This document shows, one piece after another, positions 52,479 to 62,174 of a DNA stretch of 64,000 bases. Numbering within the stretch: the stretch's first letter is position 1; each line of letters starts with the position of its first letter. This stretch comes from Methanolinea sp. GTDB lineage: Archaea > Halobacteriota > Methanomicrobia > Methanomicrobiales > Methanospirillaceae. Under the pieces are notes generated by a model, which was given only the letters and a program-made list of their open reading frames with translations, did not search any database and was not told where the DNA came from. Location: the NCBI GenBank assembly GCA_018263335.1, contig JADFCY010000008.1, positions 1 to 64,000 on the forward strand, read 5' to 3'. Made by a program: the position numbers and the translations under genes.

Positions 52479-52619
52479 ACCATTGGTGTGGGAGGCAGGG
52501 ATATTTTGATATTTCTGGTGCTGCCAGGAGAGATGCCGCCGCCACGACTACAGGGTTACCTGTCGGTCTTCGCTCTTTATGGTTTTCAACAGCGGGGAGT
52601 AAAAAATCCACTTCCTGAT

Positions 52620-54230
52620 GATACGGGATAGGTTGCGGGAAGCGCAACTGTATCAAAGCGGATAATGACAGATACCCAGCACTGGCGTTATCGTGCTTCG
52701 GGGATGCCACAGTGGCGGGGCGGAATTGCGGGAGAGTGCGGTTTGTTCCATGATGGAAACAGGGTTGAAGGGAACTTGTGACCGGAGGGGGGAGAATCCC
52801 CCCTCCAGACCACCCCCCGATACGCGATAGGTTGCGGGCAGGGTGGATGTGGAATCTCGTGATTCCAAAATCGTCCCCAGCACTGGCGTTATCGCATTTC
52901 GGGGATGCCACAGTGGCGGGGCGAAGCCCCAAGAACGTCATCGTGAGTGAGTGCGGTTAGGTTTCATCTTGGAAACGGGCTTGACCTGAGCCTTGTGACT
53001 GGAGTGGGGAGAATCCCCCCTCCAGGCCACCCCCCGAAACGCGATAGTCTGCAAGAAGAGCAAACTGGGAAACCTCGGATAATGACAAATATCCAGCACT
53101 GGCGCTATCGCGTTTCGGGGATGCCACAGTGGCGGGGCGAAGCCCCAAGAACGTCATCGTGAGTGAGTGCGGTCTGTCTCATCATGGAAACAGGGTTGAC
53201 CGGAGCCTTGTGACTGGAGGGGGGAGAATCCCGCTCCAGACCACCCCCCGATACGCGAAAGGTTGCGGGCAGGGTGGATGGGGGGTCTCGTGATTCCGAA
53301 CTCTTCCCCAGCACTGGCGCTATCGCGCTTCGGGGATGCCACAGTGGCGGGGCGAAGCCCCAAGAACGTCATCGTGAGTGAGAGCGGTTAGGGTTCATCA
53401 TGGAAACAGAGTTGACCTGAGCCTTGTGACTGGAGGGGGGAGAATCCCCCCTCCAGACCACCCCCCGAAACGCGATAGGTTGCGGGCAAGGTGAATGGGG
53501 AATCTCGTGATTCCGAACTCCCCTCAGCACCAACTCTTATCGCGCTTCGGGGATGCCACAGTGGGGGGCGAAGCCCCAAGAACGTCATTGTGAGTGAGTG
53601 CGGTCTGTCTCATCATGGAAACAGGGTTGACCTGAGCCTTGTGACTGGAGGGGGGAGAATCCCCCCTCCAGGCCACCCCCCGAAACGCGATAGGTTGCAA
53701 GAAGAGCAAACTGGGAAACCTCGGATAATGACAAATACCCAGCACTGGCGCTATCGCGCTTCGGGGATGCCACAGTGGGGGGGCGAAGCCCCAAGAACGT
53801 AATCGTGGGTGAGAGCGGTTAGGTTTCATCATGGAAACAGGGTTGACCGGAGCCTTGTAACTGGAGGGGGGAGAATCCTGCTCCAGGTCACCCCCCGATA
53901 CGCGATAGTCTGCAAGAAGAGCAAACTGGAAAACCTTGGATAATGACAGATACCCAGCACTGGCTCTATCGCGCTTCGGGGATGCCACAGTGGCGGGGCG
54001 AAGCCCCAAGAACGTCATCGTGAGTGAGTGCGGTTAGGTTTCATCTTGGAAACAGGCTTGACCGGAACCTGTGACTGGAGGGGGGAGAATCCCGCTCCAG
54101 ACCACCCCCGATACGCGATAGGTTTCGGGCAGGGTGAATGGGGAATCTCGTGATTCCGAACTCTTCCCCAGCACTGGTTCTATCGCATTTCGGGGATGCT
54201 AATGTGGGGAGGGCGTTATTGCAAAAGATT
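52620..54230. repeat. Tandem array of eight ~215-bp structured repeats
   Basis: The anchor GGGATGCCAC recurs at 52701, 52902, 53118, 53333, 53550, 53764, 53979 and, as GGGATGCTAA, 54193: spacing 201 then 214-217 bp. Each unit carries a GGGGC-GAA-GCCCC hairpin, a GCCACAGTGGC element and a long stem, CTGGAGGGGGG with CCCCCCTCCAG (for example 53430-53456). Before each anchor lies one of two alternative ~50-bp segments: A, with GGAATCTCGTGATTCC, or B, with AAGAAGAGCAAACTGG and GATAATGACA. Order: B A B A A B B A. The outer copies are the most diverged. Short minus-strand ORFs arise in each unit but look incidental. Function unknown. Confidence 0.9.
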
Positions 54231-54404
54231 GCGGTTCTGATATCAGAAACAGGCCCTGCATCGTAGGATTTCTCCAATCCAGAAAAGCTTGTGCACGGAC
54301 GTGCGAAATGGAGGTCGGAAAGTAGCATACCAGAGAAGTTGGGTTTCAAAGACTTATGGGATGAAAAATGCTTGATGTAATGCGGGAGGGAAAAAAGGAA
54401 TGGG

Positions 54405-54854
54405 TCACTCGTAGAGGACCGGTTCATCCACCCGCTTGTAGGTGACGATCTCGGTTGCGGGGAAGTGGATGGCGATCTCGCGGGCAGCGCTCGCGGGGGA
54501 GTCGGACGCGTGGATCACGTTTCTCCCGATGTCCATCGCAAGGTCCCCACGGATGGTCCCGGGGGCAGCCTCCGCCGGGTTCGTCGCGCCGACGATGCGC
54601 CTGACCACTGCCGCGGCATCCCTGCCTTCCCAGACCATCAGGAAGCAGGGACCGCTCTCTATGTAGTGGCGGAGCGAGGGGAAGAACGGCTTCTCCAGGT
54701 GCTCCCTGTACTGTTCCATGACCCTCTTCTCGGGCAGTCTCTCGAGGCGCGCCGCGACGAGCTTCAAGCCCTTCTGCTCGAGGCGCGTGATCACCTCGCC
54801 GATGAGCCCCCTGGCAACGCCGTCAGGCTTGACCATGACGAAGGTGCGATCCAT
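54405..54854 (-). CDS. ndk: Nucleoside diphosphate kinase
   Basis: Balances NTP pools by phosphate transfer through a histidine. The 149 residues start [17 protein letters not shown], and the active-site His is in [10 protein letters not shown]. Length and motifs are typical. I use ATG 54854; a GTG at 54866 that overlaps the rpl24e stop would add four residues. Grouping with the three ribosomal genes is a common archaeal arrangement. Confidence 0.95.
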   Translation of the reverse strand: MDRTFVMVKPDGVARGLIGEVITRLEQKGLKLVAARLERLPEKRVMEQYREHLEKPFFPSLRHYIESGPCFLMVWEGRDAAAVVRRIVGATNPAEAAPGTIRGDLAMDIGRNVIHASDSPASAAREIAIHFPATEIVTYKRVDEPVLYE

Positions 54855-54862
54855 GGAAAGGC

Positions 54863-55054
54863 TCACTCCTTCCCCATCGCCTTTCTACCGGCCTGGGTCC
54901 ACGGGACCCTCCGGGATGCCCGGCCAAGCCTGAAGTTGTTCTGGCACTTGGTGCTGCAGAAGTAAAAGACCGTGCCGTCCCTCCGGACAAACATCTTACC
55001 GGTCCCCGGCTCGATTGCGTCCCCGCAGAAACTGCAGTTTCTCTGTTCGACCAT
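54863..55054 (-). CDS. rpl24e: Ribosomal protein L24e
   Basis: A 63-residue zinc-binding 50S protein with [21 protein letters not shown] and [12 protein letters not shown] (CxxC...CxxxC). Normal length for archaeal L24e. It sits between rps28e (7-bp gap) and ndk. Confidence 0.95.
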   Translation of the reverse strand: MVEQRNCSFCGDAIEPGTGKMFVRRDGTVFYFCSTKCQNNFRLGRASRRVPWTQAGRKAMGKE

Positions 55055-55061
55055 GATCTCT

Positions 55062-55271
55062 TCACCGCCGGGAGAGCTTCTTGGCCTCGCGCTCGGTCTC
55101 CAGCAGCATCAGCACGTCCCCCTCGCGGATGGGTCCGACCGTGTTGCGGGTGATGATCCGGCCCTTGTTGTTGCCGTCGAGGATCCTGCATTTCACCTGC
55201 ATGGCCTCGCCATGCATCCCGGTGGAGCCGATCACTTCGATCACCTCTGCGGGAGTTCCTTCGTCTGCCAT
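55062..55271 (-). CDS. rps28e: Ribosomal protein S28e
   Basis: A 69-residue 30S protein of OB fold, with [21 protein letters not shown] and [22 protein letters not shown], the conserved C-terminal block. It is part of the archaeal L7Ae-S28e-L24e-Ndk cluster. Confidence 0.96.
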   Translation of the reverse strand: MADEGTPAEVIEVIGSTGMHGEAMQVKCRILDGNNKGRIITRNTVGPIREGDVLMLLETEREAKKLSRR

Positions 55272-55278
55272 GGCCCGC

Positions 55279-55647
55279 TCACGCTCTCAGATCGGCGACC
55301 TGTTTTGCAATCTCGTCGATCATTTCCTTGGATTTCCCGGGCTTGACGATGGCAGCAGCAGCAGATCCCACGTCCAGCCCGCTCGCGGTGCCGATGTCGT
55401 TCTGCTTGTTGATGAAGATGAACGGGATCTTCTTCTCCTCGCAGAGCGGCGGAAGGTGCATGACAATCTCTTCCGGCTCCACATCGGCTCCGATCAGCAC
55501 AAGCGAGGCGATACTGCGCTCGATTGCCTTCGTCGCCTCGTTCGACCCCTTCTTGATCTTCCCTGTGTCCCTGGCGACCTCCAGGGCTTCGAGGGCCTTG
55601 TTCTGAATCTCTTCAGAAACCTGGAATTTCACGTATGTCTTTGCCAT
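55279..55647 (-). CDS. rpl7ae: Ribosomal protein L7Ae
   Basis: A kink-turn-binding protein of the large subunit, which also serves in box C/D and H/ACA RNPs and RNase P. The 122 residues include [25 protein letters not shown] and [13 protein letters not shown]. First gene of the operon. The leader has GGTGA just before the ATG, and a minus-strand box A, ACCTTTATG, lies near 55740-55748. Confidence 0.96.
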   Translation of the reverse strand: MAKTYVKFQVSEEIQNKALEALEVARDTGKIKKGSNEATKAIERSIASLVLIGADVEPEEIVMHLPPLCEEKKIPFIFINKQNDIGTASGLDVGSAAAAIVKPGKSKEMIDEIAKQVADLRA

Positions 55648-55739
55648 AACTCACCTCATTCAGGAGTAGCGTAAATCTCCCTCATCACTCATCAGTCAGT
55701 GACGACGATGTAGCCATATCATTTCGACAGATGCAGACA

Positions 55740-55748
55740 TAAAGGTTT
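55740..55748 (-). promoter_or_regulatory. Box A for the ribosomal protein operon
   Basis: The minus strand reads ACCTTTATG. This gives a transcript starting near 55718 and a leader of about 70 nt before rpl7ae. Confidence 0.4.
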
Positions 55749-55786
55749 GGAAGATCGCGGTTTTCCACCGGATTTCAGGCCGGAAA

Positions 55787-57912
55787 TCAGCCGGGAAGGG
55801 CGAAAATCTGGACCCCTGCGCGGTCGTACACGGGAAATAGCCCGGCTTCGTGTACCCTGACTGCATACTTCTCCCGCTCGAGGTCTCCCACGTATATGTG
55901 GGTTGCATTGTACGCCCGCATCAGGGACTCCGTGCGGTCGGGATGCTCGTACATGGTTCTGACGTCCTCAATCCGTCTCCCATACCACCCGTCTGTATCA
56001 TCGCGCCACATGAACTCGTGGAACGACCATCCCAGCACGGCCGGGATGCCAGTAAAGGATGAGATCCGGGAATAGTAGGTGTAATCACCCCCTATTGCCT
56101 CCACGATTCCGTGAACACCAGGGAGGCCCCGAAGGAATGCGACTGCTTCCGCATCGCCGGGATAGGCTGAGTTCAAGTATTCAAGCCCGTCCAGCGTCGC
56201 GCCCCTGTATGGCGAGTCGAGGGGAAGGACAAGAGGTGTGACCAGCAGGAAGACGGATACTGCGATCAGTGCCGCCCTGCCAAGCCATACCGGAGATCGG
56301 ATTGCGCCAACCCGCCGGTCAAGCATGTCTGCGAGCATCGCACACGAGGAGGCACCCATCAGCAGCCAGGCAGAGATATAGAACTTGAAGATGGTGTTCA
56401 TCCGGTAGTAGGTGTCCCCCATGTTGTCCATGAGGTAGAATACCTCGCACATGATGACGATGGAGAGCCCGAGAATTGCAAGCACTTCCGATGGGCTTCT
56501 CGTCCGCCTGCAAAGGAGATAGACGAGCGGGATGGCGGCGAGAGCGGCTGCGCCATGCCCTGAAAGCCAGATAACAAGCGGGACGAGAAGGAGAAGGGGC
56601 CGCTTCCATATATCCCGGTACAGGTAGAGGACCATGATGAACAGGAAAAGGCCGTGCACCAGGAGGAAATCCGCAGGACCGGTCGGGGTATGCACAAAGC
56701 CCACCCCCTGGATGCCCCGGGTGTTCATCTGGAAGTAAAACGGGAGGTAGAGGAGGACAGAGAGAACCGGGACGAGGAAGAGGAATGCAGCCGGGTGTCC
56801 CGATATCTTTTGAAGGGCACCGGCATCGCCTCGCTCCATTTTTCGATCTCTTCCTCCCAGGAGGCCGAGGACGCCTGCGACTGCCCTCGTTGTTGCCGAG
56901 CGGAGGATCTCAAGGTTCGGGGCACCGGGAGGAGGAGACGGTGTTCCCCCTTTGTACCATATCACGAGGCCGATGAGGACTGTCACTGGGGCATAGACGA
57001 GCACGTCCCATGTGTTGATGAGCGGCATGGCACCGAGGCTGAGTGCCGCCAAGAGAATGACTGCCAGTCGATCCCGTGGCCCGAGGGATTGCCAGCGGCT
57101 CCAGGCATAGACGAGGATGAAGAGAAAGAGCACCTGGTTGAAGATCCCAATCACGTGGGGATGAACGTCTCCCCACAGGAACGAGAAGAGGGGATACTCG
57201 TTGATGGTGTCGGGAATGGTCCGGGTGCTGTCCCAGAAGACAGTCCCCAGGCTCTTCCCCTGCATGACCTGCCAGAGAAAGGACGGGTTTGGGACAAGGA
57301 ATGTGGCAAGGGTGAGGTATGCGAACCGTCGCACGAGGAGGCGTCCCAGCGCGTACATCATCATCGCAGAGAGCCCGAGCACAGTCGGCAGTGCCAGGTT
57401 GAAAGTGATATACGAAGGCACCCCGCTCACGATTCCCAGCGCACCGATCATCCAGTATCCAAAGTAATAGTAGACATCCAGGTATCCTCCCAGGAACCAC
57501 GGGTCAAGCGGGGGAACGACCGGCACCCGCATGATAGAGGCGAGAAACGCGTGGTCCATGAACTTCTCTGCATACGAGATGCTCGGGTTGACGAACCTCA
57601 CGCTCACCATCGCAAAGAAGAAGAGCAGGAAGAGGAACACCCACACCCCCTGGCCCTCGAATGCGTTTTTCGCGTATTCGCCTTTCCACGCGGCCCGCAG
57701 AAAGAGAACCGCGAAGGGGACGACTGCGATAAGTATCGGGAGGCGAAGGAGCCCGCAATACCAGGAGAGGAGAGAGAAGGCAAGGACGGATGCCGGGAAA
57801 GAGACAGGGTAGGCGAACTCCCGGAATGAACCTTTCAGGTACGGCCAGAGGGCGAGGTGGAGGAAGAAGAGCAGCAGCAGCCAGGAGATGACTGCCAGTG
57901 CCTGGAATTCAT
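55787..57912 (-). pseudogene. DUF2298 membrane protein with an apparent frameshift at its start
   Basis: A large polytopic membrane protein of the DUF2298 (YYY-motif) family, probably a GT-C-like glycosyltransferase working on lipid-linked sugars. The open frame contains DPWFLGGYLDVYYYFGYW, WGDVHPHVIGIFNQ and MGDTYYRMNTIFKFY. An uninterrupted in-frame hydrophobic extension (FQALAVISWLLLLFFLHLAL) reaches 57910, but it has no ATG, GTG or TTG before 57646. The ATG at 57912, which overlaps the flippase stop as ATGA, is one base out of frame. Adding one T to AATTCC would give MNFQALAVISW. This is either a sequencing error or a recent mutation. From a GTG at 57646 the frame still codes for 619 residues. 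Confidence 0.7.
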
Positions 57913-58880
57913 ACCCCGCCAGGTTTTATCCCTCCGAATCGCTTCTCGAAGGCGCTCTTTATACTTTCCAGGACCCAGCCGCCAAAATAATAGATGGAGG
58001 CGATCCCGCCGCCGAGCGTGATGAGGTTCTTGACCAGGTGATCGACGACTGCGATCATCGCCGCGTCTGCGGCAGGGACTCCCGCGAGCGTGAAGGTGAG
58101 GGCAAGGGCAAGCTCGTATGTCCCAACCCCGCCGGGGGTGAGGGGAACTGCCTTCACGAGGTTTCCCACCACGATCGCGAGGACCACCACTGCGAAGGGT
58201 ATCACTTCCTGGAACATCATGACGATAAAGACGCACACTGTCACGTCCATAAGCCATATGAGGATGGAACTGCCGGAAAGGAAGATCACTGCCCTTGCCG
58301 AAAGAGACGCATCCTTTATCTGCTCCATGATGGTGAGCAGGGTCCGGATGATCCTGTTCTCAGATGTATGCTTCCCGGCAAAGAGGAGGACCGCGAAGAA
58401 TACTGCCCCGGCTGCGAGGGGAAGCAGGATGAGGGTATAGAACCAGTCGGGGACGTCCAGGACAAACAGGAGGGATATGGCCCCGAGAAGGGCAACCGTC
58501 ACGATGTCAAAGACCCGCTCCACGACAAGCGATGAGATTCCCTTCGAGACAGGGGCGTGCTTCTCGTGCCCGAGGATGAAGATCCTGACCAGGTCGCCGA
58601 GACGTGCGGGCACGATGAGGTTTGCGGTCTGCGATACGAAGATGCACGCCGTGGAGAAGTTGACTCCGACGGGAATCCCGAGCGAAGCGAGGATGCTCCG
58701 GTACCGAATTCCCCTCACCCACCAGGCGGCCAGGCATACGAGCGAGGCAAGGAGCAGGTAGTACCATACGGCGTGCTCCAGGGCGACAAGGAGATCGTCC
58801 CATATGCGAAAGAGCATGAACGCGATGATCCCCACGGCAATCGCGGTGGAGACGATGATGGTGCTAATCTTTCTCCACAT
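57909..58880 (-). CDS. Flippase-like membrane protein (UPF0104/LPG-synthase transmembrane family)
   Basis: A membrane protein of 323 residues with about eight hydrophobic helices. It has AWWVRGIRYRSIL, QTANLIVPARLGDLVRIFIL and KAVPLTPGGVGTYE, the family landmarks. Relatives occur with GT2 enzymes in lipid and glycan synthesis. It overlaps the glycosyltransferase gene by 17 bp. Confidence 0.88.
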   Translation of the reverse strand: MWRKISTIIVSTAIAVGIIAFMLFRIWDDLLVALEHAVWYYLLLASLVCLAAWWVRGIRYRSILASLGIPVGVNFSTACIFVSQTANLIVPARLGDLVRIFILGHEKHAPVSKGISSLVVERVFDIVTVALLGAISLLFVLDVPDWFYTLILLPLAAGAVFFAVLLFAGKHTSENRIIRTLLTIMEQIKDASLSARAVIFLSGSSILIWLMDVTVCVFIVMMFQEVIPFAVVVLAIVVGNLVKAVPLTPGGVGTYELALALTFTLAGVPAADAAMIAVVDHLVKNLITLGGGIASIYYFGGWVLESIKSAFEKRFGGIKPGGV

Positions 58881-59580
58881 GCAGCTGCCACCATAACCTG
58901 AGAACCGCCTTTCCCATCCGGAACACGTCGTTCTTTTTCACCGTTGTCCCGGACCCCTCTCTCCAGCGGACCGGGAACTCGACGACCCGGTACCCTTTCC
59001 GTTGTGATCGTATCAGCACCTCGGTATCCCAGAACCAGTGGGGATCCCGGACAGATGGCAGGAGACCCATGAGGCGGTCCTTCCGGAATGCCTTGAACCC
59101 GCACTGGTGGTCGTAGAGCCGGCTCCCGAGAATTGTGCGCACCAGGAGGTTGTACCCACGGCTTGCGAGCTCCCGGCCGCCGCTCCTCTGGATCGTGCTC
59201 CCGGGCAGGAGGCGGGAGCCTGTAGCGATATCGGCCCCCCCACGGATGGCCCCGATCAACTCGGGGAGGTGGGAGATGTCCGTGGCAAGATCCACGTCGT
59301 AATAGCAGACGATGCCTCCCCTGGCCTCGCCAAATGCCCTGGTGAGGGCCCTGCCCCTGCCCAGCCGTGCATCGCTGTGCAGGAGCCTGATACGGGAGTC
59401 CCGCTGTTCCCATGCCATGACCTCATCCGCGCTTCCGTCAGTGCTCCCGTCTTCGGCGACGATGAGTTCGAAACCCGGGTCGATTTTTGCCAGCGCTTCG
59501 ATTGACCTGGGTATCGCTGTCCGGAGGCTCTCCCTGTCATTGTATACGGGGATGACCGCAGTGACTTCCGTGCCCTCCAT
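58864..59580 (-). CDS. Family 2 glycosyltransferase (polyprenyl-phosphate sugar transferase type)
   Basis: A 238-residue GT-A enzyme. It has VTAVIPVYNDRESL, VAEDGSTDGSADE (nucleotide site), CYYDVDLATDISHLPEL (DXD-like metal site) and DHQCGFKAFRKD, like dolichyl-phosphate mannosyl/glucosyl transferases. No C-terminal membrane segment is present. I start at ATG 59580, one base after the oxidoreductase stop; the frame extends to 59805 without homology. Confidence 0.88.
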   Translation of the reverse strand: MEGTEVTAVIPVYNDRESLRTAIPRSIEALAKIDPGFELIVAEDGSTDGSADEVMAWEQRDSRIRLLHSDARLGRGRALTRAFGEARGGIVCYYDVDLATDISHLPELIGAIRGGADIATGSRLLPGSTIQRSGGRELASRGYNLLVRTILGSRLYDHQCGFKAFRKDRLMGLLPSVRDPHWFWDTEVLIRSQRKGYRVVEFPVRWREGSGTTVKKNDVFRMGKAVLRLWWQLHVEKD

Positions 59581-59581
59581 G

Positions 59582-60808
59582 TCAGGCCCCTTCCTCCCGG
59601 GTGAGCAGGGAGGCGACTTCTTCCCCGGCGCACACGGCTCCCTCCATGCTCCGCTCGGGATAGTTCGGCCCTGAGAACATCCCGGCCAAAAAGAGGCCTT
59701 TCTCCTGGTACGGCAGGACCCGCTCGCGGAATCCGGTGGTATAGAGAGGCCCCGCGAATTGGTCGACTGCCATCCTGTGCCATTTGATCTGGCCCGGCTG
59801 CACATGGAACCTCTGGCAGAAGTCGTCGAGCATCGCCTGGTCTTTCCTCGGAGGGAGGGTGTCCTGGAAGTAGGACGCCAGGTAGACGAGGTGCTCCCCG
59901 TAACGCTCGAGGGGAACGAAGTTGGTGTGGGCGACGACTGCTCCGTACGGGGCCGGGTCTTTCATGTTCAGCCAGTAGATGCCGGATGTGACGTCATGGT
60001 CCAGCGAAAGGAGCATGCACGCTGCCCCCTGGTAAGGGATCCTGGGAAGGTGGGAAAGCACTCCCCCGGGGACGGTGTGAGGGGGGATGGTGGAGATGAC
60101 CGCATCGTACCGCTGGCCGTTCACCCTCCACCCATCGGGCTCCCGGGAGAGCGAGGTTGCCGGGTCCTGGAGCCGTATCACGCAATGCCTCCCCACCTCA
60201 TCCGAGAGTGCGTCGATCAATGTGAAGAATCCCCCCTTCAGGTATCCCAGCCGTTCCCCGGAAAGACCACGGTTGGACCGTATCGCGATACGGCTGACGA
60301 GCCATGCCGCAGAGATCTCGTCCCTCCTGTCACCGAACTTGCTGGCAAGCAGGGGCTCGAAGAACGACCGGTAGGCCCGCTCCCCGATCTCGCGGACAAC
60401 GAAGTCCCTTGCGGTGATCCCATCCAGCGAAGTTGAGTCCATCTTCCCTGCACGCATGGTCAGGAGTGCCAGCCGTATCTTGTCGGTGAAGGATAGCAGG
60501 GGATAGCGAAGGATCTCCACTGGCGAGTTCAGGGGATAGAGGATACCATCAGCGTAGTACCCGCTGGTCCCCTTCAGCCATTCAAGCCTGTCTGCAATGC
60601 GGAGCGATTCCATGAGCGAGAAGAGGCGGGAGTCTCCCGCAAAACAATGATGGTAAAACTCCTCAATGCGGTAGTCCCCGATCTCGTACGATGAAACACA
60701 TCCCCCAAGGCAGCGACGCTTCTCGTAGAGATCCACCTCGTGGTCCCGTCCAAGATGATAGGCCGCAGTAAGGCCTGTCAGGCCTCCGCCAATGATGCAG
60801 ATCCTCAT
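59582..60808 (-). CDS. FAD-dependent amine-oxidase-like oxidoreductase
   Basis: A 408-residue flavoprotein of the protoporphyrinogen oxidase/carotenoid desaturase superfamily. The N-terminal CIIGGGLTGLTAAYHLG binds FAD, followed by EKRRCLGGCVSSYE, and the end is GLFLAGMFSGPNYPERSMEGAV. It heads a four-gene operon with GT2, flippase and DUF2298 genes, as seen in archaeal surface-glycan clusters. The substrate is not evident; an oxidised lipid or sugar carrier is possible. Confidence 0.82.
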   Translation of the reverse strand: MRICIIGGGLTGLTAAYHLGRDHEVDLYEKRRCLGGCVSSYEIGDYRIEEFYHHCFAGDSRLFSLMESLRIADRLEWLKGTSGYYADGILYPLNSPVEILRYPLLSFTDKIRLALLTMRAGKMDSTSLDGITARDFVVREIGERAYRSFFEPLLASKFGDRRDEISAAWLVSRIAIRSNRGLSGERLGYLKGGFFTLIDALSDEVGRHCVIRLQDPATSLSREPDGWRVNGQRYDAVISTIPPHTVPGGVLSHLPRIPYQGAACMLLSLDHDVTSGIYWLNMKDPAPYGAVVAHTNFVPLERYGEHLVYLASYFQDTLPPRKDQAMLDDFCQRFHVQPGQIKWHRMAVDQFAGPLYTTGFRERVLPYQEKGLFLAGMFSGPNYPERSMEGAVCAGEEVASLLTREEGA

Positions 60809-60990
60809 GTCCGGCGCTCAGTATAGGTTGGGAAAAGGGGATGAAAAAGGCTCCGGATTCCAAATATCGCAATTAAATTCAGTTTGCACCAGATGGAAAA
60901 GAAGGAAAGTATTTGAACTCCCGGAAGAAACCATATCCATTGAGGCAATTTGAGCATCCTGCGTAATTTGTGGGCTGGTAGGTCGGTTTC

Positions 60991-62169
60991 ATGAGAATAT
61001 TCTTCATCGGTTTCGGTCAGGCAGGCGGGAAGATCGTGGACATGTTCCTGGAGCAGGACAAGAAACTTGGACGGAACAGCTTCCGGGGCATTGCCGTCAA
61101 TACCGCCCGCACCGACCTGATGGGTTTGAAGCATATCGACATGAAAGACCGCATTCTCATCGGGCAGACTGTTGTCAAGGGCCATGGCGTGGGTACAGAC
61201 AACGCCATGGGGGCAAAGGTCACCTTTGACGAGATTGACAGCATCATCAGTGCGATTGACAAGCGGGGGACCCACGACATTGATGCATTCATGATCGTCG
61301 CGGGGCTCGGCGGGGGCACGGGTTCGGGTGGCACGCCGGTGCTGACGAGGTCGTTGAAGAAGATCTACCGGGAGCCAGTCTACGTTCTCGGCATCCTCCC
61401 TGCACCCGAGGAAGGAAAGCTCTACTCCTACAATGCCGCAAGGAGCCTCGCGACGCTCGTGAAGGAAGCAGACAACACGTTCATCTTTGACAACAGCGCC
61501 TGGAAAAATGAAGGGGAGAGCATTAAATCTGCATTTTCACGGCTGAACGATGAGATCGTCCGAAGGTTTGGCGTCCTCTTCAGGGCAGGGGAGGTGGGGT
61601 CGGCCGGAATCGGGGAGATGGTGGTAGACTCAAGCGAGATCATCAACACTCTCCGGGGTGGCGGAATCACCTCTGTCGGGTATGCGATCACCGAGGTAGT
61701 GACAAAGAAACCGAAGAAAACGGTGGGTGGAATTTTCGATGGGATCAAGGGGTCACTCCGGAAGAAGGATGCGACTGAAGAGGTTCTCCTGGGAGAGGAC
61801 AGGACGGCCAAAGTGATCTCCCTCGTCCGGAGGGCGATGCTTGGCAGGCTCACGCTCCCCTGTGATTTCAGCAGCACCGAGCGTGCGCTTGTGCTGGTCG
61901 CAGGTCCCCCCGATGAACTTGACCGGAAGGGTATCGAGAAGGCCAAGAGCTGGGTCGAGGAGAACATCGCAGGGGTCGAGGTAAGGGGCGGAGATTACCC
62001 CGTGAACAGCAATTTTGTCGCGGCAGTGGTGGTGCTCGCCACGGTAGGAAATGCCCCGCGGATCAAAGAGCTGATGGAGATTGCCCGTTCCACGAGGGAC
62101 GATGCGGCAAAGATCGAGGAGAAGAAACCTCTCTCCTTTGAAGATGAGATTGAACCATTGTTTGAGTGA
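60991..62169 (+). CDS. cetZ: CetZ, tubulin/FtsZ-like GTPase
   Basis: A 392-residue cytoskeletal GTPase. It has FFIGFGQAGGKIVDMF at the N terminus, the tubulin signature GLGGGTGSGGTPVL and NTARTDLMGL. Haloarchaeal CetZ proteins control cell shape; the role in methanogens is less clear. A loop with KKPKKTVGGIFDGIKGSLRKK interrupts the C-terminal domain, perhaps for membrane contact. Its stop overlaps a possible GTG of the next gene, pointing to a joint function. Confidence 0.87.
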   Translation: MRIFFIGFGQAGGKIVDMFLEQDKKLGRNSFRGIAVNTARTDLMGLKHIDMKDRILIGQTVVKGHGVGTDNAMGAKVTFDEIDSIISAIDKRGTHDIDAFMIVAGLGGGTGSGGTPVLTRSLKKIYREPVYVLGILPAPEEGKLYSYNAARSLATLVKEADNTFIFDNSAWKNEGESIKSAFSRLNDEIVRRFGVLFRAGEVGSAGIGEMVVDSSEIINTLRGGGITSVGYAITEVVTKKPKKTVGGIFDGIKGSLRKKDATEEVLLGEDRTAKVISLVRRAMLGRLTLPCDFSSTERALVLVAGPPDELDRKGIEKAKSWVEENIAGVEVRGGDYPVNSNFVAAVVVLATVGNAPRIKELMEIARSTRDDAAKIEEKKPLSFEDEIEPLFE

Positions 62170-62174
62170 TATTC

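Noticed and set aside
52375-52941. A 188-codon minus-strand frame at the edge of the repeat array
   Set aside because: It crosses the repeat unit and the start of the nitrilase gene; the translated sequence is repeat-derived.
52620-54230. CRISPR array
   Set aside because: Repeat units are about 215 bp, spacers are not unique (two alternatives only), and no cas genes are present.
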